From Pollenia angustigena (lineage: Eukaryota; Arthropoda; Insecta; Diptera; Polleniidae), in NCBI GenBank assembly GCA_930367215.1, contig OV884058.1, forward strand, positions 215,988,208 to 216,052,207: a DNA stretch of 64,000 nucleotides, in the 5' to 3' direction. The position numbers and the translations under genes are program-made. Of this stretch, positions 54,371 to 64,000 are shown piece by piece. The notes under the pieces are model-generated. The model was not told the DNA's origin. It ran no database searches and saw nothing but the letters and a program-made list of their open reading frames with translations. How positions within the stretch are numbered: the stretch's first letter is position 1; the number at the start of each line of letters is the position of its first letter.

Positions 54371-55704
54371 TATTTTGGATATATATATTTAATATATACA
54401 CCCGTAGTAAAAGCTATAAAATTATTTTATCCATATTATGTTTAATTTAACCAAATCATTGTCACCGACAACCACATTATGGTTAAATAAGTATCTTTAA
54501 AAAAATCACTTGAAATTTTAACGGTATTTTAAAAAAAAATTTACACATTTTTGATTATAATTTAAGTTGCGGACGTTGCAAAGTGTCATAACGTCCTCGT
54601 CTTCGATGGACATTATGACACTTTAAAAGTGTCCAAGGACACTACGACACTGGACGTTATGACATGTCACCTACATTTATATGAATGATAAACACTTTTT
54701 TGCAAATTTAGTAATTTTTTTTTTTTTTTTTTTGGAAAAAATTCGTTTTTGCTTTTTGGGTCATTTTTCATTTTCTTTTTGGGCCCTTTTTCGTTTTTTT
54801 TTTGGGCAAAATTTCATATTTACCTTTTTGGGTCATTTTTCATGTTCGCTTGGGCGATTCTTCATTTGGGCGATTTTTCATTTTTTTTTTGGGCCATTTT
54901 TCTTTGGGCGATATTTCCTACAGCCGTTTTATTGATTGAATCTATTAGCGTTTTACAAGTTAAAGTGCTTGGAGGACAATTAAGGCAAATAATATATCAG
55001 TTCAGATTTACATATGTGTTTGAACTGAATCATATTATAGCCGCATTTCATATCACATTTATACACCTACTACCGGAAAACAGTTTAGTACGCCTAAAAC
55101 CGTAAAAAATAATGCAATCATAACAAATTTTGGCTCGTCACAGTTTTATAGGACTATAAATGATACTGTGAAATTTCGTGATGATCGGTCCATAATTTAC
55201 CTTTGGCCCCATATAAACCCTACTACCGGAAAACAGTTTAGTACGCCTAAAACCATAATTAATAACAAATCGTCACAGATTAAGATAATAATAACATTAT
55301 ACAGATATTACTCCTTAAACATTCGAACTGTCGGTGGAGGGTATCAAAGATTCGGCACAGCCGAATATATCACTCTAACTTGTTCATTTTTTATTTTGTT
55401 TCGTTAAAAAAGGTTAAAGATACGTTTTGGTTTGCGAAAAAAAATCTCTTACCATCTCTAAATATTAATGAAATTTCATACTTGAGCTATTTTTTGTTTT
55501 AAATAAACATATTATTAATTTTTCCTAACCAAAAAGAAAATTAAAAATTTTCAAAACTTCATCGCGGTTGGTGCGTGAACTTTTTTGACCGTAGCGAAAA
55601 AATAAATATACGTTCCCTTATAGTTGTTTATGCTCTATCGGACTGTGCAATGCCAATTTTTATATTTTAAAAAATTGTTAAAAAGTTATATCCCTAGTCT
55701 ACAT

Positions 55705-56430
55705 ACTGATTATTAACATATGAAGATTTTTGTTACATGGTGTAGGTATATGGGCAATATCCCGTCGAAATTTGGAGAAATACATATTTACTTTTTTTAA
55801 ATAGTTGTGTTAGCCATATTTTTAAATTTAAGTTGTAATTGTAACGACTTTTTATACCGCCACAAATGAAAGCTTCATTTATCTAGAAAATTACAAAATA
55901 TTTTTAACTTCCAGTACTATTTTCAATAAATAAAAGACGTAAAAAATAGAAATTGTATTTAAAGAAAAAACAACAATTTTTTTTTTTTTTTAATAAAATG
56001 TTTAAGAGTGTCCAAAGTGTAACATTTACATAATCGGCATTTTACAATTTTACACACAAAAACATTTATGTTCATTACTTTACTACACCCTGGCCTAAAA
56101 TGGAAATAACAATTTCCTATGAACACCTATGAAGTTTGTTTGAATAGCACCTAAAATTACCTTCTAAGTTGAATAAATAAAATGCAACATTCCAATGCCA
56201 CCAACAAATTACCATGAATGAACACTAAACTTGGACTAGTTTTCGTACCAATCTTTACTATTTGAACACTAGGCCTGTTGTCCATTAAGTGTAATACTAG
56301 TTCATAATGAAGAAAAAATGAATTTTTTATTTAGTTTTTTCCATGAACAATCAAAAACATTAATATAAAATGGCGAACGGCATTCGTATTAGCGGGGGCC
56401 GAAGGCATTTACTTTGGCTACAAAGCACGA
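55705..56430. other. No feature recognised
   Basis: AT-rich DNA with A and T tracts; no ORF or element end is assigned. Confidence 0.6.
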
Positions 56431-56565
56431 TTAAAGGCTCAGTTAGGCGAATGTTGCTGTACCCGTAATGTACCGCACCGTACTGTAAGCACGTTGGTGC
56501 ACTTATAGAACGTTTAAAAACGTGTCATATGTTTTCCCATACATTAACAAAAAGCAATAGTATAC

Positions 56566-56943
56566 ATCCCTGCAAATAAAATTGGACCACCTGACCCATT
56601 TTGATAAAATGGACTACTCCATGGACTAGTCCGATGTAATGCAAGCATGGACCATGTCATTGTTAAAAAGTGTTTGTAGTGAGACGACATGTCTTCGATT
56701 TTTAACGACATGCTTTCGTTTTTAAACGACTTCAAAACTAATCCTCTTGAGTATACCATGGAGTAGTTTTAAAACTACTCCTTAGTGGTCCAAAGGTGGG
56801 TTATATGGTCCTCTCCTAGGACATCGTAATGTTAAATAGACCAGGTTTTTTCCATACGTTTGGGTTACTTTTGGACTAGTCCTGGTCCCTTGTGGACTAC
56901 TCTATACACGCGTGTTTGGACTGGTCCTATTATTTGCAGGGAT
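56566..56943. mobile_element. Element Y (CCCTGCAAATAA ends), free copy
   Basis: ATCCCTGCAAATAAAATTGG and, from the right, ATCCCTGCAAATAATAGGAC. The centre has GGACTAGTCC and TACTCCATGGACTAGTCC palindromes and ACGACATGTC words. The same element sits inside all three copies of element X, so it inserted in the X ancestor. Confidence 0.88.
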
Positions 56944-57249
56944 AAAACAAAACACACAGTGATGGGAATCAAAAATGCTCAAATGGTGACCGTTGTGCAG
57001 AAAAGGAACCACGTGATTTAAATGGTATTAAAACAGTATTTTGGGTATGTAAAAAATTTTAATAATTTAATATTTTTATTATAGATTTACAATAAATAAA
57101 TTTGTATTTTAGCATGTATAAATTTTTAGCATACATATATTGTAAATGTGCATACACCAAACAAGGTTTTGATACCATTTAAAGTATTGTATATGTTTCA
57201 CATTTCCATTGTATGTGTAGATGCATTTGTTTATTTTAAACATCTAAAC

Positions 57250-57453
57250 CAGTGATAACCACTCCATAGACTCGCGAGCCAGTCAGTAATCGTATTTTTC
57301 ACACAGACACGGTCGGCAATTCACATGTATATTACAACTTTGTTCGTTTCAAAACATTAGACTATCATCAGTCTCTGCGACCGACCACAAGCACATAATA
57401 TCTTTGTGTGCGTGCGTTCGAGGCTTTTTTAATTCGGGGCTTGGTTATCACTG
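57250..57453. mobile_element. hAT MITE (CAGTGATAACCA ends), copy 2
   Basis: CAGTGATAACCA and TTGGTTATCACTG with a perfect 8-bp duplication ATCTAAAC (57242-57249, 57454-57461). The internal CTCCATAGACTCGCGAG and ACGGTCGGCAATTCACATGT match the 18095-18297 copy in reverse, but only one unit is present. Confidence 0.96.
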
Positions 57454-57762
57454 ATCTAAACATATGGAAATATGTTGTATTGTAAGTTGTTTTGTCGCAA
57501 TTCCATAGATATACTGAAAAAAGGACAAACAAAAAAGAGCAAAATTACCCGCATTCAATGTAACATACAAGCCGCCCATCACTGTCTTACAAATGTCACG
57601 TAACAACGGCATGAAATTCTACTTTATACAGATTGGTACGTTGCAACTACGGTACATTGCATTTCGGCAAGCTTTTGTATTGGTTTTCATATAACAAAAA
57701 GCGAACAGCTGATGGATACAGTACAGATACGGTACAGCAACGTTCGCCTAACTGAGCATTAA

Positions 57763-58174
57763 GAATAGTGAGATAGAGAAAAAGGGCTATAGTTATAATT
57801 ATCAAGCTAGTTTTTAAACTGGTTTACATTTTGGCAAAGTGTCACAGATAATAACAACAAGTCTAACTCCCTTTGTGTCGTTTTCTTCTTTGTACTTTTA
57901 TGATATTGTTTTCAATATCGACCGCTCATTTTAAAAATATTCTAAGTCGACTTAATTTGTCTTTAATTTTTTTGCTTTTGAGTTAAGTATTTTTCATCTT
58001 TAGGCTGTCAAATTTTAGTGTTAATCGACTAATCCAATCCAAAGTTGTGCACAAAAAAGTATTGAGCCTACAACTGAATATTTTATCGGGCGTAAATTTT
58101 AAGAGCTTCTCCAGCAAAACTCACTTTTTCGACTTATCACGTTTTGGAACTAAGCTATCGATATGAGCATATAT
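57763..58174. other. No feature recognised
   Basis: AT-rich spacer without ORFs or element ends. Confidence 0.55.
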
Positions 58175-58780
58175 TTATACCCACACCACAATAGTGGAGA
58201 GGGTATTATACATTTGTGCTGATGTATGTAACACCTAAAAATATACCAATCGCCGCAGAATCACTTTCTGAGTCGAACTAACGATGTCCGCCCAGCTGGT
58301 AATTTTGGAGATAATTTGATCAACTTTGGGACATATGTTTTCATTGGCACAAGGACCAAGCCTATTGAAAATGGGCCAAATCGTAGGACCACGAGGGAAG
58401 ATAAGGGGACATTTCTTCCGCTCAGAAACTATCAAACCGATTTTAAATAAATTTAAAACATAGATAGAACCATATCTTTATGGACCACGAGTGGAGATAG
58501 GGGCAATTTCTGCCTCTCAAACCGATTTTAATGAAATTTAAAACATAGATATTTCCATATCCATATGGACACATAAGCTACACAGTTTTTCAAAAATAGG
58601 ACCACAAGGGGAGGTAGGGTGCAATTTCTGCCTCTCACAAACTTTCAAACCGATTTTAATGAAGTTTATAAACATAGATAAATCCATATTTATATGGCCA
58701 TATAAGCATGATGCGTTTTTTAATACTGTGGTGTAGGGTATTATATGGTCGGGCTTTACCGACTATACTTTCTTACTTCT
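58175..58780 (-). repeat. ATACCC-family repeat A, full copy in minus orientation
   Basis: ATACCCACACCACAATAGTGGAGAGGGTAT at one end, GGGTATTATATGGTCGGGCT-TTACCGAC...TTCTTACTT at the other. It carries three in-place repeats of TTTCTGCCTCTC / AAACCGATTTTAA, one more than the 40.9-kb copy. Confidence 0.85.
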
Positions 58781-58799
58781 TTTGGTATAAATTGGTAAT

Positions 58800-59170
58800 A
58801 CATATATGGTTGGCTTTTAGCCAACATAAGGGGTGCATAACACTTTTTTGAAAAATAAAACACAAAAAATTCAATGGAATGACCAAAAGGTGTCAAATCA
58901 CACAAACGAAGTAGACAAATCACAGGTCCATTTCTTGAGATAATTCGGCCACCAAACGTTTGTCTTAACAAAGGAATGGTTTCAGGGTTGTTGGAAACAT
59001 TTCTACTCCAAATGAATTGCAATGACATGAGGAATAAACAAAATCACGACTCATTTGCCTTTAGCATTTGCCATTCACGCTAATGTTGTCACCGGTTTTG
59101 GGTTTAAAGACAAATGTGACTCCTTCCGCATGTTTACTGCACCAAACAATGTTTTTTTCTGAATGTAATG
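58800..59170 (-). pseudogene. Mariner-like transposase relic, copy 2
   Basis: ETIPLLRQTFGGRIISRNG and CDLTPFGHSIEFF correspond to the TNETxALLRxKF...SRNGDVNWPPRSCDLTPLDFFLWG block; upstream, ISVNGKC recalls the VNGERY block. The third catalytic region is degraded (LDFF changed to GHSI). Same family as 22140-22910 and more decayed. Confidence 0.78.
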
Positions 59171-59193
59171 GATGGAGTCTCAAGAGGATTGTG

Positions 59194-60358
59194 CACTGAA
59201 AGAAAAATGCTTCATATATTTAATGAATCATTTTCATAAAAAAACTTTCCTTGGGTAAATGAAAACTTTCAGTGTCTAAATGGAATTTCATAGTTATAAT
59301 GAAGTATTTTCGTTAAAATCGCTTCATTGGATTTCGTAATTACGTTAAAAATTTTCATTGGATAAATGAAAACTTAAGTTTGTCCAAGTTAAAAAAAAAT
59401 TTTAATTGGGAAGATAAAAAAAAAACAATATACAAACATAACTATATTCATAAATTAATACAAAATTATAGTTTCCTTAAAAAAATGTTTAATTGTTAAT
59501 TAAAAAATGTAAGATTTAATAATTTCATACATCGAATGTTACATGTATACCACTAAATTTATGAAATCAAAAATTTTTTTTATAAAAGCAACATATTTCA
59601 ATAATTGCCTTCATAAATTTAAATGTTCATTATGACAATAAAAATGTCATTATAATAATGAAACATAAACTTTCAATCCACTTTCAATCAACGTTGTTAT
59701 TTTTATTATTGACAATTTAATCTCATATTTACGCTCTTAATTGAGTAAAAAACATACTTTTTTTATCCAAAAAACTACATTGCCCCAGTAGACTAGCTGG
59801 TAGTGAGCTAGTCTATCAGCGCCGATGTTGGGCGATCGAATCCCGCCAGAGACAGAAAAAATTATAGTAATGAAACAAAAACTTTCAATCCACTTTCAAT
59901 TAACATTGTTATTGTTATTATGGACAATTTAATCTCATATTTACGCTCTTAATTGAGTAAAAAACATAGTTTTTTAATACAAAAACTACACTGCCCCGGT
60001 AGACTAGCTGGTAGTCAGCTAGTCTATCAGCACCGAGGTTGCGCGAACGAATCCCACCAGAGACAGAAAAATATAAAAAATAAAATAAAGTAAAATAAAA
60101 AAAAGAAAAGATAAAAAAAATAATTAAAAAAAATAAAAATAAAATAATAATTAAAAAAAAAAAAAAAATTTTTACTTTATTTAAAGTATTCATCCAATTA
60201 ATAATATTCATACATCTAATGTAATGTTTCATTAAATCCTTTTAATGAAACAGGTTTCATCGATCCAACGAAGCGCTGCATAGGTTCCTTTTTAATGCAA
60301 TTTTTCATGGGATTAATGTCAAAATTCATTGGTATTGCGAAGAAAATTCTTTCAGTGT
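59194..60358. mobile_element. Element with CACTGAAAGAA ends holding SINE-like modules
   Basis: CACTGAAAGAAAAATGCTTC at the left and GAAGAAAATTCTTTCAGTG at the right are inverted. Short words TTTAATGAA/TTCATT recur inside both ends. Two head-to-tail modules (about 59690-59860 and 59875-60075) resemble the centre of 7606-8212 in inverse orientation. Confidence 0.8.
59770..60065 (+). repeat. tRNA-like module, two copies
   Basis: CCCCAGTAGACTAGCTGGTA...GAGCTAGTCTATCAGCGCCG then GGCGATCGAATCCCGCC, repeated at 59993 with GAACGAATCCCACC. TAGCTGGTAG and CGAATCCC, about 45 bp apart, resemble tRNA A and B boxes, and the first part folds as GACTAGCT/AGCTAGTC. An A-rich tail follows the second copy. It does not fold as a full tRNA, so a SINE head is the likelier reading. 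Confidence 0.5.
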
Positions 60359-60359
60359 G

Positions 60360-61099
60360 ATCGCTCCAAAAACGACAATTCCGCTTGTTAACTAAAGGCC
60401 TGAACAATTCAGCTCAAAATTTAAATCCCACATGCTTTTTCAAATGGTTACACATTATACGAATATAAAGAGATTCATACCACGTGCGTTGTGTTGTGCG
60501 TCGCAAAATTAAAGCCACTGACATAATGAGAAAACACAAGTTTCATACACAAAACGATTCTTTTAAAAAAATTAGCTGTATGACTGTGAAAATTACCAAG
60601 TGGTCTTGTGAAGTTTATGGTTATCGCATACATGAATGTAAAACAGACTCACCTAAATCACCTCGCAACGCGTAAGATTTTCTTGTGCCTAGCTTTAACG
60701 CTGCAATGCCAAACTTTAAGCTGGAGGTCCAATATGTGTAGCTATATGTAACAAGTTACATGCACAAAAGCGTAGGATGCATTGAGGTGTTGAATGCGAA
60801 AAGTAGGTTTAGTTGTGGCGATACCGCATAAAAAGCATTTCATGTAACTTGAAACATAAAACGCATGGAAGGTATTTAATAAGAGCTTCAACACTGTGTC
60901 ATGAACAGTAATGTTAACTTATCTTGGTTAATAAAAACCAACAATATAGAAATAAGAATGGAGATAAAACCGCTATATTGACCTAAAATAACTAAATTGC
61001 CACTACTTTTAAAAAATAGTAGCCAACTTATCTTTTAGCACGCACTCAAAATCTGATTTTCCTATTATAAAGCGTTGACGCCATGCTATTTCGGTTAAC
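60360..61099. other. No feature recognised
   Basis: Contains a 63-codon frame (60484-60675) with no known motif. No element ends found. Confidence 0.55.
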
Positions 61100-61107
61100 T
61101 TCATACA

Positions 61108-61304
61108 CAAGGCGAATTCATTTTTCAGGTGGCGTTGAAAGCACAGCTGTGCTACTTTTTTTTTTAATTAGAGAGAGGAATGTCAAAAATTAATTGTGCT
61201 TTTGACTTATCGGCCAACGAAAGCAGCAACAAAATACATTGTTGTGTTTTTGGTGTTGTTACTTGTTGTGGTATCGACACCACTGTTTACATGAATTCGC
61301 CTTG
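61108..61304. mobile_element. hAT MITE (CAAGGCGAATTCA ends), copy 2
   Basis: CAAGGCGAATTCA and TGAATTCGCCTTG with a perfect 8-bp duplication TTCATACA (61100-61107, 61305-61312). 197 bp, non-coding. Confidence 0.95.
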
Positions 61305-61540
61305 TTCATACATTTATCTATTTTTTATTTATTTGATTTCTAATAAAACAAGACTTCAAATCTTATAATTAATTTTTAATTGTTTAGGAACATGACGTAA
61401 AATATCTAGTATTCATTTAAATTTATACAGTTAGTTGGAAAAAAATTCTTGTTACATAAAACAGAAATACAAAAAATTATTCTTTCTCAAAATTAATTTA
61501 TAAAAACATACATACATATTAAATTTGACAGAGTAAATCA

Positions 61541-61740
61541 TCAATAATGCTTAAGCAATTCTTTTTTAAAGGGCAGTGCCTTGCGTATAAACTGTGTCGT
61601 CGGTGTTAACGAGTTCCAAAGACGGATTGCATGGACATAAAATTGCCATTCAGATACTAAAGTTCGATATCTTATATGAATAATGTGATTTGATTGTGGA
61701 GAATTAGAATTTTGGACGGATAGAAAAATAGGTTGGGCTG
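61541..61740 (-). pseudogene. LINE-D reverse transcriptase C-terminus
   Basis: An open minus-strand frame of about 65 codons ends in a stop at 61541-61543 and reads RYRTLVSEWQFYVHAIRLWN, SLTPTTQFIRKALPFKKELL: the usual C-terminal WNSLP...FKxxL tail of LINE ORF2. It is cut upstream by the MITE at 61745. Too short to say whether it belongs to LINE-A, B or C, but the residues differ from all three. Confidence 0.78.
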
Positions 61741-61744
61741 TAAG

Positions 61745-62051
61745 AAGGCGAATTCAACTACAGGTAGTGGCAATACTACAACAATTCAAAAATAACAGAG
61801 GTATTTTGCATTGCATTGTTAGACCCCTTTCAGATTCGGCAAGTTAATTGCGCAACCCTTGGTTTTTAGACGACATGGTAAGATCGGGGTGAGGAAAAAA
61901 ATTTTGTACAGAATTTGCTGTAGCCGGCAAAAAGGGATGTTAGTGTTTACAGTTCGAAATATCAACCGTTTCTAACAAAACTAAAACAAATTGGTTCGAT
62001 CTGTTAAAAACAGATGGCTTTTAGACACCACCTGTAGTGGAATTCCCTTTG
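61745..62051. mobile_element. hAT MITE (CAAGGCGAATTCA-type ends), copy 3
   Basis: GAAGGCGAATTCAACTACAG at the left and, from the right, CAAAGGGAATTCCACTACAG; then AGGTGGTGTC-like sequence as in copies 1 and 2. The duplication is not recognisable. Confidence 0.8.
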
Positions 62052-62227
62052 TCTATAAGATACGATTTTTTTATTGAGGGTGAGTTGTAAGAAACTAGAA
62101 TTTGATTTAATTGTATGTACAGCCAGTACATACAGGTTTTACATAACGTATTTCACATTTTGATTTGACTCTTGAGACCATAGTATACAACTAGTATGCC
62201 GACTCTTTGACAGGTACCTAACTCGAA

Positions 62228-63205
62228 TGTCAGAACCCAACAAACACGAAGTCAAACCTTAGATATGAAATGACTTTATCATTTGACATCGAACACAATT
62301 CTCAAACGTTTTTCAATTGTATGATTTAACATTTAAATTCAAATTGATAATGATTTGAAAATAAACATTTGATATCAAATGCTTTATCAATTTAACTCAA
62401 AAATAAACTGGGCAATACTAAAGCGAAAAATAAATGCAATCTTTAAAAATGGCGATTAAAGTTACATTTTTTACTTTGTGGTAACATGTGTTTTACTATT
62501 AAAAATAAATTTTAATATAAAGTGAACAGCTTATTTCTTGTGAAAAATAAAAATTATTTGTGAGTAACTACAATGATTATAAATAAGAAAAAAAAGGAAA
62601 ATATAACGGGAAAGTGAAGAAAGTTTGTTGAACGATCGCGGTGCTACAATCCTCAAAATAAAAGGGAGCCAAGTAGTTTGTCTTTCCAGGAATAAGAGGA
62701 CGGACAGAACATTATTTCATCTTTTAGCTATGGTGCCGAACGTTTATCTCGCAGTTTATTTAAATAAATAATAATATTTAAATTAAAAAAAATAAAATAT
62801 TTTTATTTATATTCCACATTGTATTCTAATCCACAATTGAAAAACATTTGAGAATTCGGTTTGAAAGCAAGTTGAAAATAAAGGCATTTTTCAATTTGAA
62901 AATAATTTCCCCTTTTTGTTGAGAACGCTATGATTTTCAAATCATTTTCAAACGTTTGTCGTTTGAGAAAACGTTTGATTTCAAAAAAAATTTCTTTATC
63001 CGAACAGTTTTCATTTTAATTTTATTTAATGCTAAATGCATTTATAAACTTTTAAAAAGAAAGTTTGCTTATCAATGTTATTTTTGGGAATACAAAATTT
63101 ATTGTTAATAAGAATTCCGTATAGTCAGAAATATCTAAAAGTATTATATAAATTTTTAGATTTCAAATATTTTTTCAAACCATAAAATGCTAATCTGCTG
63201 GGTTT
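62228..63205 (+). mobile_element. 1-kb element W (CCCAACAAACACGAAG end), copy 1
   Basis: Begins ACCCAACAAACACGAAGTCA; the likely right end reads, inversely, AACCCAGCAGATTAGC. It is rich in CAAACGTTT, ATTTGATATCAAATG and TTTGAAAATAA words, which are self-complementary. No protein. The CCCARC terminus recalls 7606-8212 and 44550-46566. Confidence 0.72.
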
Positions 63206-63282
63206 AGAAATGTATTTGAAAAACTTTAAGTTAGTATAAAACAAGGTATATTTACGCACACATGTACAAATTTTAGCTCATA

Positions 63283-64000
63283 CCCAACAAACACGAAGTC
63301 AAACCTTTGATATGAAATGACTTTATCATTTTACATCAAACACAATTCTCAAACGTTTTTCAATTGTTTGATTTAACATTTAAATTCAAATTGATAATGA
63401 TTTGAAAATAAACATTTGATATCAAATGTTTTATCAATTTGATGTCAAATGTTTTTCAAATGTTAAATATAAATCAAAAATAAACTTGACAGCACTTAAG
63501 CGAAAAAAGCATTAAAAATGGCGATTAAAGTTACATTTTTTACTTTGTGGTTAAATGTGTTTTACTATTAAAAATAAATTTTAAGTAAAGTGAACAGTTT
63601 ATTTCTTGTGAAAATTAAAATTTATTTGTGAGTCATTCCAATGATTAAGAAAGAATAAAAAAAAAGGAAAATAAAACGGGAAAGTGAAGAAAATTTGTTG
63701 GACGATCGCGGAGCTCCAATCCTCAAAATAAAAGGTAGCAAATGTCGTCTTTGCAAGAATTAGAGGACGGAAGGAACATTATTTCACCTTAAAGCTATGG
63801 TGCCGAATGTTTATCTCACAGTTTATTTAAATAAATATTAAAATTTTAATAAAAAAAAAATAAAATATTTTTATTTACATCCCACATTGTATTATAATCC
63901 ACATTTGAAAAACATTTGAGAATTACGTTTGAAAGCAAGCTGAAAATTAAAGCATTTTTCAATTTGAAAATAATTTCCCCTTTTTGTTGAGAACGCTATG
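63283..64000 (+). mobile_element. Element W, copy 2, runs off the window
   Basis: ACCCAACAAACACGAAGTCA at 63283 starts a direct copy of 62228 onward, offset about 1055 bp and with a few percent differences (for example TTAGATATGAAA versus TTTGATATGAAA). The end is outside the window. Confidence 0.88.

Larger units (their letters stand above)
52558..54925. mobile_element. Foldback element with 9-bp target duplication (MULE-like)
   Basis: GGCTGTAGGAA and TTCCTACAGCC ends with repeated GGGCGAT / ATCGCCC words, flanked by the perfect 9-bp duplication GTTTTATTG (52549-52557, 54926-54934). A 9-bp target suits Mutator-like elements; no transposase is present. The interior is a tandem duplication of about 1 kb, each half holding an inverted set of 82-bp units, a TGTCATAACGTCC palindrome and a T-rich tail with TTTTTGGG words. 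Confidence 0.88.
51895..55065. mobile_element. Solo LTR (TG...CA, 5-bp duplication), interrupted
   Basis: TGTTGACATTC at the left and TTTATACA at the right are flanked by CCTAC on both sides (51890-51894, 55066-55070), and removal restores the 150-bp tandem register. Without its two inserts it is about 560 bp. AATAAAG near 52512 could be a poly(A) signal. An internal duplication carries CATTATTTTATT twice. The retroelement family is unknown; no coding remains. Confidence 0.85.
51118..55386 (+). repeat. ATACCC-family repeat B with internal tandem, split
   Basis: Left part 51118-51894 starts ATACCCTCCACC-ACAATTAGTTGTG-AAGAGGGTAT; right part 55066-55386 ends GGTGGAGGGTATC, hairpin ATTCGGC-ACA-GCCGAAT and AACTTGTTC. 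Between are 149-150-bp tandem units and the solo LTR. Contains GCCATGTCCGTCTGTCCGTC, which recalls fly repeats in general. Confidence 0.82.
50951..55696. mobile_element. hAT-3, outermost layer of a deep nest
   Basis: Ends TAGGGGTATAAC and GTTATATCCCTA are flanked by the perfect 8-bp duplication GTCTACAT (50943-50950, 55697-55704). Subterminal AAAAAAGTTCACGCACCAAT near 51043 is inverted near 55575. No transposase is left. Everything between about 51118 and 55386 is a later insertion, so the core is only about 480 bp. Confidence 0.92.
56435..57758. mobile_element. TTAA-flanked element (GCTCAGTTAGGCGAA ends)
   Basis: TTAA (56431-56434) AGGCTCAGTTAGGCGAATG at the left; TTCGCCTAACTGAGCA TTAA (57759-57762) at the right, the match running through GTTGCTGTACC. 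It contains GTACCG-rich subterminal words and two nested MITEs. No transposase. Confidence 0.9.

Noticed and set aside
53692..55105. Overlapping F/W-rich frames with apparent membrane segments
   Set aside because: They arise from T-rich tracts with TTTTTGGG words in the foldback element; two tandem copies give the same artefact.

Overview
The window is a block of repeat-dense, AT-rich eukaryotic DNA. I found no recognisable host gene, rRNA or bona fide tRNA gene. The element types (hAT, Tc1/mariner, Helitron, TTAA-target elements, Jockey/CR1-like LINEs, a Gypsy-like gag relic) and a family of short repeats flanked by ATACCC hairpins suggest a higher dipteran, perhaps a calyptrate fly. That assignment is an inference from repeat style only.

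Layout. 1-10.3 kb: one minus-strand non-LTR retrotransposon (LINE-A) split into pieces. A 2.8-kb hAT element (8-bp target duplication) sits inside its YADD catalytic box and a 2.1-kb TTAA-flanked element sits 56 bp away; taking out both with one target copy each makes the reverse transcriptase frame continuous. A TA-flanked MITE and unclassified DNA interrupt the endonuclease part. 10.3-24.7 kb: a Helitron helicase fragment, a second hAT (DUF4371-like transposase relic), a Gypsy-like gag relic carrying a hAT MITE, several MITEs and a mariner relic. 24.7-27 kb: a truncated Tc1 element, an inverted-repeat element with a hammerhead-ribozyme-like core, and a deleted sister copy of the first hAT. 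27-32.4 kb: an element marked by repeated GTTGCACCCGTCA with a broken protein gene, an 18-bp minisatellite of about 45 units, and a near-perfect palindrome bracketed by a 15-bp direct repeat. 33.6-41.5 kb: LINE-B, with a 398-codon open RT segment and a poly(A) tail, interrupted by a hAT MITE and by an element with a second hammerhead-like core; then LINE-C, split by two tandem copies of a 1.2-kb element. 42-48 kb: inverted-repeat elements, a 120-bp tandem array and a 5 x 244-bp array that captured the end of a transposon. 50-55.7 kb: a deep nest, hAT > ATACCC repeat with 150-bp internal tandem > solo LTR > 9-bp-TSD foldback element with arrays of 82-bp hairpin units. 56-64 kb: a TTAA element holding two MITEs, a second mariner relic, a SINE/tRNA-like module in two copies, a LINE fragment and two tandem copies of a 1-kb element.

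Almost all coding signals are decayed transposon genes. Target-site duplications that I could read directly fix many element boundaries and give the relative order of insertions.
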